Below the pieces are notes generated by a model. The model had not been told where the DNA came from. It did not search any database and saw nothing but the letters and a program-made list of their open reading frames with translations. From assembly GCF_963678635.1 (NCBI RefSeq), contig NC_087066.1, positions 58,360,312 to 58,424,311 of the forward strand: DNA of 64,000 bases. Direction: 5' to 3'. This DNA comes from Symsagittifera roscoffensis. Its lineage: Eukaryota; Xenacoelomorpha; Acoela; Convolutidae. How positions within the stretch are numbered: position 1 is the stretch's first letter; each line of letters begins with the position of its first letter. Positions 54,611-64,000 of this stretch are shown in pieces. Position numbers and translations under genes: made by a program.

Positions 54611-54617
54611 TCAAAAT

Positions 54618-57600
54618 ATGAGGACTATTAGAATCTCCCGTTTGAATCTTATTATTTCATTCAGTGTTACTTTTTTCTTGTATTTTATTTTTAACTTATT
54701 TGTTCCAGAGAAACAAATTCCTGATAAATTCACTTTCGGCATTAATTTAACTCGAGATGAAAGTTTAAATAAACCATGCACAATATATTATCAACCCATT
54801 GGCATGGAAAACCATTTCCCAAACTTAATTGAAACATTCGAAGTTCCGCGAAAGGAAAGTGTTTATATTCCTAGAAAGACCACTAAAAACGACTATGACA
54901 CGATTATGCGTCTCCTGAATCTGACTTTATCAATATTTGAAAAGGTAAGAACATGCTAGATAGATCCGGATATTTCATTTTTCATGAAAGAACATTTCAT
55001 TAGCAATATGAAACAAATTCATAGAGGCCAGTGTAAATTATTTTCACATTTTACCTTTAGGAAAAAATCGGCGTTAGGGATACGCATAATTATTAACAAG
55101 AAATTCAGAGAAAAACTTGAACAAACTTAAAACTTTTCCATGATAGCTCACCATAAGTTGTCACATTATATTCTTCCTGAACCAGAGATATATAGTAAAT
55201 CTTGAACCTAACTTATATTTCTCTTTAAGTCAATACGTCATCTGAAGATATATTTTGTTCATTGTTGCTCCATTTTGTTACTGATCTGTAAAACAGACTT
55301 TCTATGTATGTATATTATATCTTGCAACTAAGTATAGTTTTTTGTTCTTGGGTTTTTTCGATTTGACAACTTTCATATTTGATTGTTTCATGAGGAGGCA
55401 GTCGTTTGTTTGATTTTCCAGAAGAGGCAGAAGAGTTTCACAGCAAGAAACTTAGTAAAAAGCAGTAAATTATGTTTCAATTTCATGTCGGAGGATGAGT
55501 CATGTTTTTTGCAATTGCAATTTTTTGCCCAACATAAATGGTTTTAGAGCAATATAGTTAGCTTTCCTAAAATTCCGCTGAAAAATGACTGGATGGTGTA
55601 GGGGGTCTACGACAAGCGCAAAAATTCGCAGGCTTCCCGCTCTAGCTTGGTATGATGTTTGATTGACTGAAATGTTTTTATTCCGCACGCCATCTTGAAA
55701 TTAAATTTGACCGAAAACAGTCAGTGCAACTTTGTTGCTATCAGTTTAAGAGAGTGGGATTTGAAATATTCCGATACGATTATGGAAATCTTTTCTAGTT
55801 GTTCGAGCGAAAAACTTACACCGTTGTTTTCTCAAAGGATTAGAGCGTCGTCGGCGTATATCACAGCTGTACACGAATTGGACTTTTTCTCATTAAAATC
55901 GAATTATATGCATACCTAGAGGTCCCAGCAGAAAACCTTGGGGGACCCCCTTAAATGAGATCCAATTAAATACTCTGGAACCTTTTTTGTTCGTGGTTGC
56001 TTATGAATGAGGTTGCCAATAAAATCGCGCTTTCTGAAAATTATAAACTGTTTATTTTTTGTTTTAGAAATCTATGGTCAATAGAATCGAATGCTTTTGT
56101 CAGATTTAGTAATGAGAATCAGTGTATTTGTTGCTGTCATTTGCCTTTTAAAATCTTCCGTACAATAAAAAATAGAGTCAGCGGTTGCATAAGGACTTTC
56201 GCAACACAAATTGAGTGTTGCTTAGGAAACTTTTGGGTTGTGTGTCTCATTTAATTGTTTTTATGATAATTTTTCAACAACTTCCCATAGTGTTCCGGTG
56301 TTTCAATTAAGTCTGTGTGTTTCTGATTCTTCTAGATCAACCGTTTATTATAAGGCCTAATGAATGCTATTTGAGCAGCTCCAGATTTCTATTGTTCTCA
56401 AAAAAAATCATTTGAAAGAGTGATGGGTGCTGCGTGTTGTATTTATTTACTGCAGCCACCTTTCGGAGCCCATACTGGATATCAGTCGGTCCTGTCGTGG
56501 TTTTGCTTTTAGGTTTGCTATCTTTTCTTGCATTCAAGAATAGTGAAAAACTGGAATGAGAAACTTTTTGTGTACAAGGTAAATCAAAAATCATTCCATT
56601 GAAAGACTAAGCACTTTGTTTTTTAGAGCAAAGTGCCCAGTCAAGCGCAAAAATTCTACGACATCTCATATCGCCTTTTTGTCTTTTTTGTTTGAGTCTT
56701 TACAAAAGGAGTTTTGCTCTTTTGGTTTGTTTTTGTGAAGAGTCCCCAAAGAACTTTTAGTAAAACGGTCCTACTTGCTGTTTTTTTTCGAGTTCCTTGT
56801 GTCGTTGATGAAGTTCCAATTTTGACGCCCATTTCCAATTTATACTCAAAAAATATATATTTCAAATTTCAATTCTGATTATATGTTTCTGTCATAAACC
56901 ATGTTCTTGATAAGTATAAACCATTTACGCAAATTGAGTTTAGCTATGAATAATGTAATTAGGTGATCAATTTTAATTTGAGGAGTGAAAAAAGACCTGT
57001 TTGATGGGTGTTTAAATATCAAAACATGGAATATTTAACCTATCAGGGTTTTTGAATGTGTTGGTTTGACTTTATTCGCAACGTTAAGGAACTACGATAT
57101 AAAACTTAAATTGAGAAAAATTTTCTCATCTGTTTCTGATAATAAAAGTTGTACTCATTAAAAAAAATCAGGTAAGAAGTGAATGAATTGTTCAAATCTA
57201 TGGATATAGCAAACTCTTCAAAATGTTCAACCTTACGGTTTTAATTTTGGGTGTACTATATATTCAACAACTAGAACTGTTCAATTTTGTTGGTTGAAAC
57301 TTTTTTTTATTTAGCTGCAATCTGTAATTTTCTATGTAGCTTATATATATTCTTGACTAGCTTCGGATTCACTTGTTTAGCACGGGCAGCATGACATCAC
57401 CTCCTTTTATTTCGAGGCTTTGAGGAAAAAAATCTCGAGTTCCTCCGACACAAACGACATAAAAAACTATGGACACTAAATAGATAAAACAGTTCTTTCC
57501 TATCGAGGTAATATCGAAATTCTACCTCGGTTAATAATTCTGCTTATAGGTTTTATTAAAAATTGGAAACAGCGATGGAATAATGAACAATACTACCGAA

Positions 57601-60011
57601 AGAAAAAGAAGAATAAGTGGTGGAATTCTTTTGTTTTTTTATTGGAAATAGTTTACGAAATTACTAGTTTATTTATGAGCTTTTAATTTCCGTTTGAAAA
57701 ATAATTTTTTGAATTAAGAGTTTTTCTATTTTTTTGTTTGGAATTGAGTTCTGGTTTTGGTTTTTGGGCTACTTTTTTTCAAAGCTTTTGAATAAAATTG
57801 AAAGGAAAAACAAAAGAAATACAAAACAAAACACAACAGTTGTATTTTTCAGAAAACTGACGTTCACTATTGATTCATTTATAACGGCTTACATAGAAAT
57901 TGTTTTTAACTCAGCAACCAGTGATGATCAATATGGCTTGTGATTTTGTCTCCTTTTACAAAACCGCATTCTCAAAGTGCTGAATAAGGACGTTCTTTTA
58001 CTTGAAAAACTACTGAAAAAAATCTAGACGATTCGGGAAGAAGAAAAGGTTCCAGAAAATGAGACAGATAGGATTTCTGGGAATCAGTGACGAAAAAACA
58101 AAAATTGATTAGAATTGGCTCTGAAAAAAGCAAACGATGACAGTAGGCGTAGATAAACCACCACCAGGAAGACACTGTGAGTCGAATCAGCAAAAAACTT
58201 CTCTTGATGATCTCATCAGGCTTTGTATTGCGAATGAGGTAGGACGGTTGTGTAGTGAGTAAATTAAGATCAGCGTGAGAAATTGTCATCATGTTTTCAC
58301 GAGCGATTCAGCAATATTATTGAAAAAACGGCTTTCTGGACTGCACATGTAAGTATCGCGCGCTGTTTTTCAGTTTTTGGGTCTAAAGCGTCTGAGTATT
58401 TCAAACCTTTCAAACTTTATTTCATAGTGGGCATTTATTCATTTATTCAAGCTTCGTTGCGCATTTACTGTTTCAAAAAAATATTCACAAAATATTCAAA
58501 TAACTCCACTTTAATCCACAAAAAAAATCAGATACTTTGGACTCTGCTTCTTTCAGTGCTAATTCTTATCGAGCTAATATCGAAGATTCTACCTCGTTTA
58601 AAAATTCTGTTTATAGGTTCTACTAGAAAAGTGGAATAACAATGGAATAACTGGACAATTCTACTGAAGAATTAGAAGAATGAGTAGTGAAATTGTTATG
58701 TTTTTTTAAATTAGTTTGCGGAATTACTCGTTTGCTTACAAGTTTTTTAATTTCTGTTTTTGAAATTAGTTTTTTGATTTTACAATTTTTTGATTTTTTG
58801 TAAATTGCGTTCTGAATTTGGCTTCTGGGATAAAAAAAGCTTTTGGGCTAGCAATGACCTCTGTATACACGACTCTGCAATGACTTCTTGTAAATTGATT
58901 GACACGGTGTGACTTTGAGCAATTGTTGATAAGATTCATAACAATGACCAAGAATTTATTCACCACGAATGGTTGGAGAGGTAAATGAAAAAAACATGGA
59001 TCAAATAACATGGAGCTGAAAGCGGTAATTGCTTTGAATATTTCACTGCAGTTGATAATGCCAACGTATTTTCAAGGCATCCATTGTTCTGCGCCGTTTT
59101 TTATCAGACATCCATCTATCATAATCGTGGCTTCACTTTTCAGCATGAAATTGAATACACTCTTAGTGCTGGCGGACTCATAGGCTCTTACGTGATGCAT
59201 GATTTGTTGCCATGGGACGATGACATGGATATTATGGTTCATAACAAGAGCAAAGATAAAGTGATCGAGCTATTCAAAGATGATCGACACTACGGGATTC
59301 AAGGATATTATCGACCAGATCAGGGATCAATCATACTTTTGGTTTATGAGAGATCGTTCGTTTGGTTCACGAGAGATCTCATTCAATTGGCTTTTGCCCC
59401 CGTTTTTTGTGAAGTACGTCGTTAAATTTTTAAATGAGATGAAATGCACTATTAAATTGTTTTTTTAATATTATATTTTGCCTTTAATTGATTTTAAAAA
59501 AATGAAGGGGGAGCCACGAGTTTGATTGATCCCAAGCCAGGTTGGAAAGGTCTTGAAACTATTTTTCACTTCGTCCCAAAACGCCGGACCGTTTCCTTGG
59601 AAATGGCCTTTTCTGGATATCGAATCGTATATCGAAGTCGGAGATCAAATAAAGCTCTCTGATAGGCCAGATAGGAACGTCTCGTGGCATCGCAAGGCCC
59701 ACTTTCCAACCCATCGAAGACCTTTCGGACCTCTTTGGCTCTACGTACCACGTGACCCCAAAGGGTATCTTAGAGCCCATTATCTACACCGCTTCAAGTG
59801 CAAGGCATCGCATTACAGCCACCAACACGAAGTATTACAGCCCATTTTGCAAGCGGACTGCGATCTTTTAGACAAGCATTACCCGTTTGTAAAGAGATCT
59901 CCATTCGCCAATATTACTAAAGAGACACTAGTTATGAATGGAACTGAATACTACACAGTATATATAGATGAACCCTTCAGTAAGACTCAGTATAAGTATG
60001 GTTGGTGGTGA
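54618..60011 (+). CDS. LicD/fukutin-family type II membrane protein, three coding exons
   Basis: Exons are 54,618-54,944, 59,144-59,413 and 59,541-60,011, all phase 0, for 355 codons plus stop. Exon 1 begins MRTIRISRLNL followed by a roughly 20-residue hydrophobic stretch (LIISFSVTFFLYFIFNLF), a signal anchor that places the catalytic part in the Golgi/ER lumen. Exon 2 carries the family signature AGGLIGSYVMHDLLPWDDDMDI, where the DDD-x-D acidic residues bind metal and nucleotide sugar in LicD, FKRP and fukutin. Exon 3 has PFPWKWPFLDI, a second conserved block, then a histidine-rich tail ending KYGWW. Known members transfer phosphocholine or ribitol/glycerol phosphate to glycans. The exact substrate cannot be told. 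The end of exon 2 (donor GTACGT at 59,414) is the least certain junction. Exon 1 has an NLT glycosylation site. Confidence 0.82.
55690..56250 (-). pseudogene. Antisense LINE reverse transcriptase relic in intron 1
   Basis: Read on the - strand, the order is LTKAFDSIDHR (RT motif A, about 56,100), GVPQGFLLGPLG (motif B, about 55,925-55,950) and IYADDALIL (motif C, YADD at 55,858-55,847). These are the core motifs of a CR1/Jockey-type reverse transcriptase in correct order and spacing, with frame changes between. It lies in opposite orientation to the host gene. Only the RT centre is recognisable. Confidence 0.75.
56260..57480. other. Intron, no gene recognised
   Basis: Remainder of intron 1 of the LicD-type gene. 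Short - strand ORFs (56,367-56,594 and 56,656-56,865) are basic and low complexity and may continue the LINE relic. I cannot support a function. Confidence 0.4.
57490..57780 (+). repeat. Direct repeat in intron 1, left copy
   Basis: Contains TAATATCGAA(A)TTCTACCTCG, ATTCTG(C/T)TTATAGGTT, TGGAATAA and GAAGAAT(A/G)AGT(G/A)GTG. The right copy is at 58,560-58,840, offset about 1,070 bp, roughly 75-80 percent alike by eye. Confidence 0.65.
58560..58840 (+). repeat. Direct repeat in intron 1, right copy
   Basis: Pairs with 57,490-57,780. It lies 300-580 bp before the exon 2 acceptor. The two may be LTR-like ends or the products of an old tandem duplication. The 780 bp between them contain no recognised retroelement gene. 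Confidence 0.65.
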
Positions 60012-60354
60012 TTTCTATAAATATTGGGTATTTTATTCAATTCTATCTATCTTAAATCTTTTGTATGTTAATGTAGGTGGAGTTTTTTGTTACTTTACTC
60101 TTCTTAATTGGCTGAGTCAACACATAAAACAAAATCAGTGTCTGCAGGACATAGTCTATAAATTTTTATTTTGGTTAAATAGTTGTGCAGAAAAGGCAAA
60201 GTGGAAACCATTAGTAGAAAGCACTGATAAGAGAAGGCACTGCCTTTCAGTTTGCTGTTCCTTCTGGCCAATGGTACTACCAAAAACAGAAAGTCTATAA
60301 TGGACAAGGTGGCTTTTTGTATCTATAAAATTTGGATTTTTCTAGTTCCCATAA

Positions 60355-60575
60355 CTGTGTTTAAAAAAGTGCTACCAATTTGCAGTTCAACATAAGGATA
60401 TAAGTAACATTCATTTAGAAAACTTCAATAACTTTTTATTTCACGAAACGTGATATACTAACTCAATGATAACTCGATTGAAAGTGAAACGTGTTTATTT
60501 CTAACCAAGTCATCCAAATGAACATCAAAAGAAGTAACTGGCTGCCACTTTTTCCCCTTTTTTTCTGCACAACAA
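60355..60575 (+). repeat. Direct repeat flanking a MITE, left copy
   Basis: Begins GTGTTTAAAAAAGTGCTACCAATTTG. It is repeated at 61,247-61,435, directly after the M1 MITE, with shared pieces AGAAAACTTCA(A/G)TAACTTTT(T/C)ATTTCACGA and CATCCAAAT(G/T)AACATCAAA. Confidence 0.75.
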
Positions 60576-60583
60576 TTAACCAC

Positions 60584-61228
60584 CAGCAGATTTAGGGGGG
60601 ATTCGACCCCTCACGGATAAACCTCACGGATTCGACCCCCTGCCGACCCAAAGGGTCCCCCCTTTTTACTATTTTGAGATATCCATTGTGGCTGATTGAC
60701 CCTAAAATTTTTCCTAAGGCGTCATGGGTGCCAAAATATACTAAGCTTGAGGGGGAGCGCGAGCCAAAAAAACGCGATTTTTTTGCCAAAATTTTCCAAA
60801 AAGTGCCCAAAAAACGTCTTTATTAACCTGTTTTTTCAAAACTTTGCTTGCAGCGCAGAAAATTTGGCCAAAACAGCGTCTTTTTAGTGCTTTAGGAGAG
60901 CTCGGAAAATCGGCTCTTTTTCCTTTTCCCCCACCTGCAAGTTTTTATAATTAAAAATACTGTTTACATTGTCCGATTATCATGAAAATTAACATGCAGG
61001 CTAATTAGGCCATGACAAACATATTTGGTCTTCATATTCAACCTTGTAAAACCACTCGTTAGACTATAAAATTGATTCTCTTGTGAGGCTTATGTGAGGT
61101 GGGGGGAAAGGAAAAAGAGCCGGAATTTCAATTTGGTCGACCTAAAAAAGCGGTCGTCAAAATTTTCGAACACTTTTGAAAATCATCCGAATCCCCTCAA
61201 CTCGAGAAAATCCTAAATCCGCCCATGC
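60584..61228 (+). mobile_element. hAT-like MITE, family M1, copy 2, carrying a nested MITE
   Basis: Left end CAGCAGATTTAGGGGGG, right end CCTAAATCCGCCCATG. It shares the interior blocks of the copy at 48,401 (CTGCCGACCCAAAGGGTCCCCCC, GGAGAGCTCGG, TTTGGTCGACCTAAAAAA). It is interrupted at 60,911-61,123 by an M2 MITE. A short duplication (CTCACGGAT) occurs near its left end. Confidence 0.7.
60911..61123 (+). mobile_element. Small MITE, family M2, nested in M1
   Basis: A 213-bp element with inverted ends of about 26 bp: CGGCTCTTTTTCC...CCCCCACCT at left and AGGTGGGGGGAAAGGAAAAAGAGCCG at right. The interior is AT-rich. It matches 33,556-33,760 in reverse complement. Confidence 0.8.
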
Positions 61229-61246
61229 CGTGTTTAAAGAAAAAAG

Positions 61247-61435
61247 CTACCAATTTTTAGTTCAACATGGTTATCAGTAACATTAATTTAGAAAACTTCA
61301 GTAACTTTTCATTTCACGAGGCCTAAATTAAAAGTGAAACTTATAACTGCAACGTGTCTATTTCTATTTCTAACCAGCTCATCCAAATTAACATCAAAGA
61401 AAGCTTAAAAGTAACGTTTTCCCTTTGTTCAGCAC
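61247..61435 (+). repeat. Direct repeat flanking a MITE, right copy
   Basis: Pairs with 60,355-60,575 at an offset of about 890 bp. The MITE M1 lies exactly between the two. Confidence 0.75.
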
Positions 61436-61665
61436 AATCCTTTAACTATCCAATTTTTTCAAAACATTAGGAGGAACAGCTGTCTTATTAGTTTTTGAAA
61501 AAAAATGGATAGTTCGAATTAAACACGTGAATTTAACACGTTGATTTTGGAACTAGTTTTAAACTAGTTTTTATAAACCAAATATATAGGTGATAAAATA
61601 ATCTCTGTCAAATATTACTAACTAACCAATCATATCCCATTACCAACATTGACACTTATTAGTAA

Positions 61666-61693
61666 GTGCTGAAACTACTTGTAGTTTCAGCAC
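61666..61693. repeat. Perfect 13-bp-arm hairpin
   Basis: GTGCTGAAACTAC, two Ts, then GTAGTTTCAGCAC. The arms are perfect and there is no T-run terminator context. It may be a junction of two inverted element ends. Confidence 0.7.
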
Positions 61694-61699
61694 CGAACA

Positions 61700-63600
61700 A
61701 TTTGAATAAATCTTAGACTACAGTTGTTCTCCTTCTCGATAAACTTCAAGAACTAACTCGTAAATACCAGTATACACTAGATCTATTGAGACAGGTAAAT
61801 ATTGGAGTAAAATTAGGATCGGTATTACACTGAGAAGTTGCACGAATCTATCCGGCCGAAAATAAGATAGCGTGACGAGCAGACGGTGTACCTTATCTGA
61901 AATTACTCTATGAGCATAGTACAAGAAGCATACCTCATCTAGTGCGACTAAAATTGCGAAAAAGACCTTAACAAACCTAGATTTAGATAATTAGGTTTAG
62001 AAAAAGATAATTGCAAAATTGCAAAATGTTAGATGGAATCGACAATTCAATAGAAATGTCTCTACGTCTCAATGAGAGTACGGCAAATTTTCAAACAATA
62101 CAAAAAAACCAGGTATTGCACGAAGACCAAGATCACGGCGTGAACAACGATCAAACGACAGACCGATCTACCGCATGATAGTACGACGAAAACCGCAACA
62201 AATATTTGTATTCAGAATACTTTAGGCAGTAAAATTAGATTTTAGTTCATTAAGATGAAATTTATTTGAAGAATATCTCTTCACAAACCTACTTGGTGCT
62301 TTATAGTCTAGTTTTTACAATAAAAACGACTGATAAAAATGCACAAGTCGTTCCTATCCAAATCTGCATTAAATTAATTTGAAAACTTTTATAAAAAAAC
62401 AATTTAATGAATATAAAATTACGAAAACTAGTTAGCAGAAATTCTTAACGTATGTTTTTTTAAATTTAAAAAAAGTTCTGGCCTCTCAAAAAATCACCTT
62501 TTTGTCACCCCAGCTTCATCACCTGAAACATAACCAAACTTATTCGAAAAAGCTAATATCATTTAAATTCTAAGTTTCAACATTTTATTTTAACTTAGTT
62601 TTAAAATAAAATTTATCAAGGCTTATCTTTGCTTTTTATTAAATCACGTTTCACCTCAAAAACAGATCATCAAGGCTTCACTTGGATCTTTAACTTAACA
62701 TAGAACACATTTTATTTCACTTAAATTATCTGATCATCAAGGCCTCTCTTGGATCAAATAGAACAACTTTGTTCGCCCACCTTATAATTCAAAGTGTCTA
62801 ACGACTTCAAATGTCGATTCACTCCCCAGCTTTTTTAAAAGACACAGGTATTTAAAAAATGTTTGAAAAACTAACCATTTTAATTAGGGTAAACAGTGAA
62901 GAGCTTCGGTTACTCATCCTTCACTTGAGCCCTTCCTGTTAGATGACCCAGGCTGAAACCTTACAATATAAGTAAAATCTAAATAAATTAGCATCTAACG
63001 ATCTATTTTTGTTCTAATTATACCTGAAGCTTGTAGATTGATTTACTATTCTCCAACCCTTGATCACAAATCAATTCCCTAGGTGAGATGAAATAAGTTC
63101 ATCTTATATTAAAACCTAGTCACGAGAAAGTGAAAAATCATTCTAAATTAATTGATATACTTTCTCTCCAATCCGTCAACCACGACAATCTGTGCCTCAG
63201 ATTAAGATAACCACACAAAACCGTAAGAACTAATAGTTTAAGACATAAAACCTCTAATCTCCGAGTATTGCATTCATCATCCTAAACCTTGTGTCAAGAG
63301 ATAATTTAGGCAGTAAGCAAACAATTATGTTACACAATTGTTTAATTAGAAACAAAAGATACGATCTTGTAATCACACCGCACAGAAAAACAAAAGGATT
63401 TATCAGATCAAAAGGACAAACACGAAAAAAGACATTAATAGCAAAACAAAAACGAATTGAATAAAGATTTTCAAAAACACATAACGCAGTTTCAGAATCA
63501 GAAACAACAACAAAACAAGAACTTCAGAATCTAAGAGATTCTATAATTAAAAATAACCCGATAGACCAACAGAAAAAGTTTTTTTGACTCAGACTCTACA
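61700..63600. other. No supported gene; possible retroelement leader
   Basis: A 50-codon ORF at 62,026-62,178 (start MLDGIDNSIEMSLRLNES) has a protein-like, polar composition but is too short to assign. Three related TCATCAAGGC(T/C)T pieces occur at about 62,620, 62,670 and 62,735, followed by CTTGGATC in two of them. Base composition becomes A-rich on this strand toward 63,600, unlike the T-rich DNA before 61,000. Confidence 0.4.
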
Positions 63601-63619
63601 TCAACATCATCAATTAAAG

Positions 63620-63923
63620 TGAATTATCTCAACCTGAAGATCTAGGTGTATGGAGAAAACAATTAAAGGCTTATTTTGCGGATTTACTGATGGCAGAAGC
63701 AAGTCTTGCGAAATATCTTCATGAAGAAGCAATCCAATGTGTGAATTTGCAAAGCAAGGGCGGAGACCACGAACGAAGCATCTTTGGAATCGACGGGATC
63801 AAATTTTCAAGAGTTTTAAAAATCTATTCAGTAGAGTCCGGAAAACACCAACCGATCGATTGGCAACCCCTTTTAACTCTCAAATTAAACCTGTACAGGC
63901 AAAAGATAGAAGATTTTCTTTAA
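63620..63923 (+). CDS. Unrecognised coding segment at the right edge
   Basis: A frame is open from just after a TAA near 63,620 to the TAA at 63,921-63,923, about 100 codons, with the first ATG at 63,690 (77 codons). The upstream part (ELSQPEDLGVWRKQLKAYF) reads as continuous protein with the rest, so the ATG may not be the true start. It could be an exon entered by splicing or part of a retroelement Gag. The composition is balanced, with codon use unlike the AT-rich flank. No family recognised. Confidence 0.35.
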
Positions 63924-64000
63924 ATCTTATTATAGTTGTAAGCGAAGAACTAAAAAGAATGGCGACGAAGATTACATTGAAAAACGCGACGAAGATTGTT

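Noticed and set aside
57972-58292. A 106-codon - strand ORF in the LicD intron
   Set aside because: It is rich in L, S and F with no motif, lies between degenerate direct repeats, and has no supporting conservation.
61718-61924. A 68-codon - strand ORF
   Set aside because: Some protein-like character, but too short, with no start context or motif.
1-64000. tRNA and rRNA genes
   Set aside because: No cloverleaf or rRNA core was recognised by eye; only degenerate tRNA-like SINE pieces were seen.

Overview
The window is animal (invertebrate metazoan) nuclear DNA. It is AT-rich, its genes are split by GT-AG introns, and it is dense with eukaryotic transposons of several classes. The species cannot be read from the sequence. 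Two host genes can be assembled on the + strand: an SH2D4-like SH2 adaptor gene (coding exons 28,836-40,429, 867 codons) and a LicD/fukutin-type type II membrane protein gene (54,618-60,011, 355 codons). The last exon of a third gene, possibly an S-adenosylmethionine-dependent methyltransferase, lies at 16,650-16,891.

Region 1 (about 1-15,770) is one large self-synthesising, virus-like element of the Polinton/Maverick type, or a relative. It carries a protein-primed family-B DNA polymerase (10,444-15,151) with three N-terminal zinc fingers and all exonuclease and polymerase motifs. The polymerase is broken by two in-frame stops and a 364-bp tandem duplication. To its left are six or more accessory genes, mostly on the - strand. 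One is a spliced stand-alone zinc-finger protein copied from the polymerase N terminus. A gene X / minisatellite / gene Y block is present twice in tandem. The promoters are striking: four 60-bp repeats carrying six perfect TGACGTCA (CRE) sites, three 18-bp-spaced CArG (SRF) boxes, arrays of CCAATCAGA (NF-Y) boxes, and a shared core module GCGTAGGCGT-N9-TATA. This is the most interesting part of the window. No integrase, ATPase, protease or capsid gene was recognised, so the copy is partial, degraded, or of an unusual kind. It seems to sit in or beside the last intron of the methyltransferase-like gene.

Region 2 (about 15,890-28,190) is a retroelement graveyard: a MITE, a possible Gag relic, two decayed copies of a Penelope-like reverse transcriptase with a PHD-type zinc finger inside the RT, a restriction-like endonuclease (RLE) tail from an R2-like non-LTR element, and a CR1/Jockey-like LINE (PHD-finger ORF1, endonuclease, RT). 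A second RLE fragment is nested in the LINE in the opposite orientation.

Region 3 (28,300-40,430) is the SH2D4-like gene. Its introns hold dispersed repeats, a 725-bp Tc1-type palindrome and a small MITE. Region 4 (40,430-54,600) is intergenic: SINE-like fragments, repeats, a hAT-like MITE and a 4.1-kb MULE-like inverted duplication. Region 5 (54,618-60,011) is the LicD-type gene, whose 4.2-kb intron contains an antisense LINE RT relic. Region 6 (60,300-64,000) has nested MITEs, direct repeats and a possible further coding segment at the right edge.

All intron-exon structures come from reading splice signals, frame and homology by eye. Functions assigned to families are from knowledge of those families. 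No search or alignment was run.
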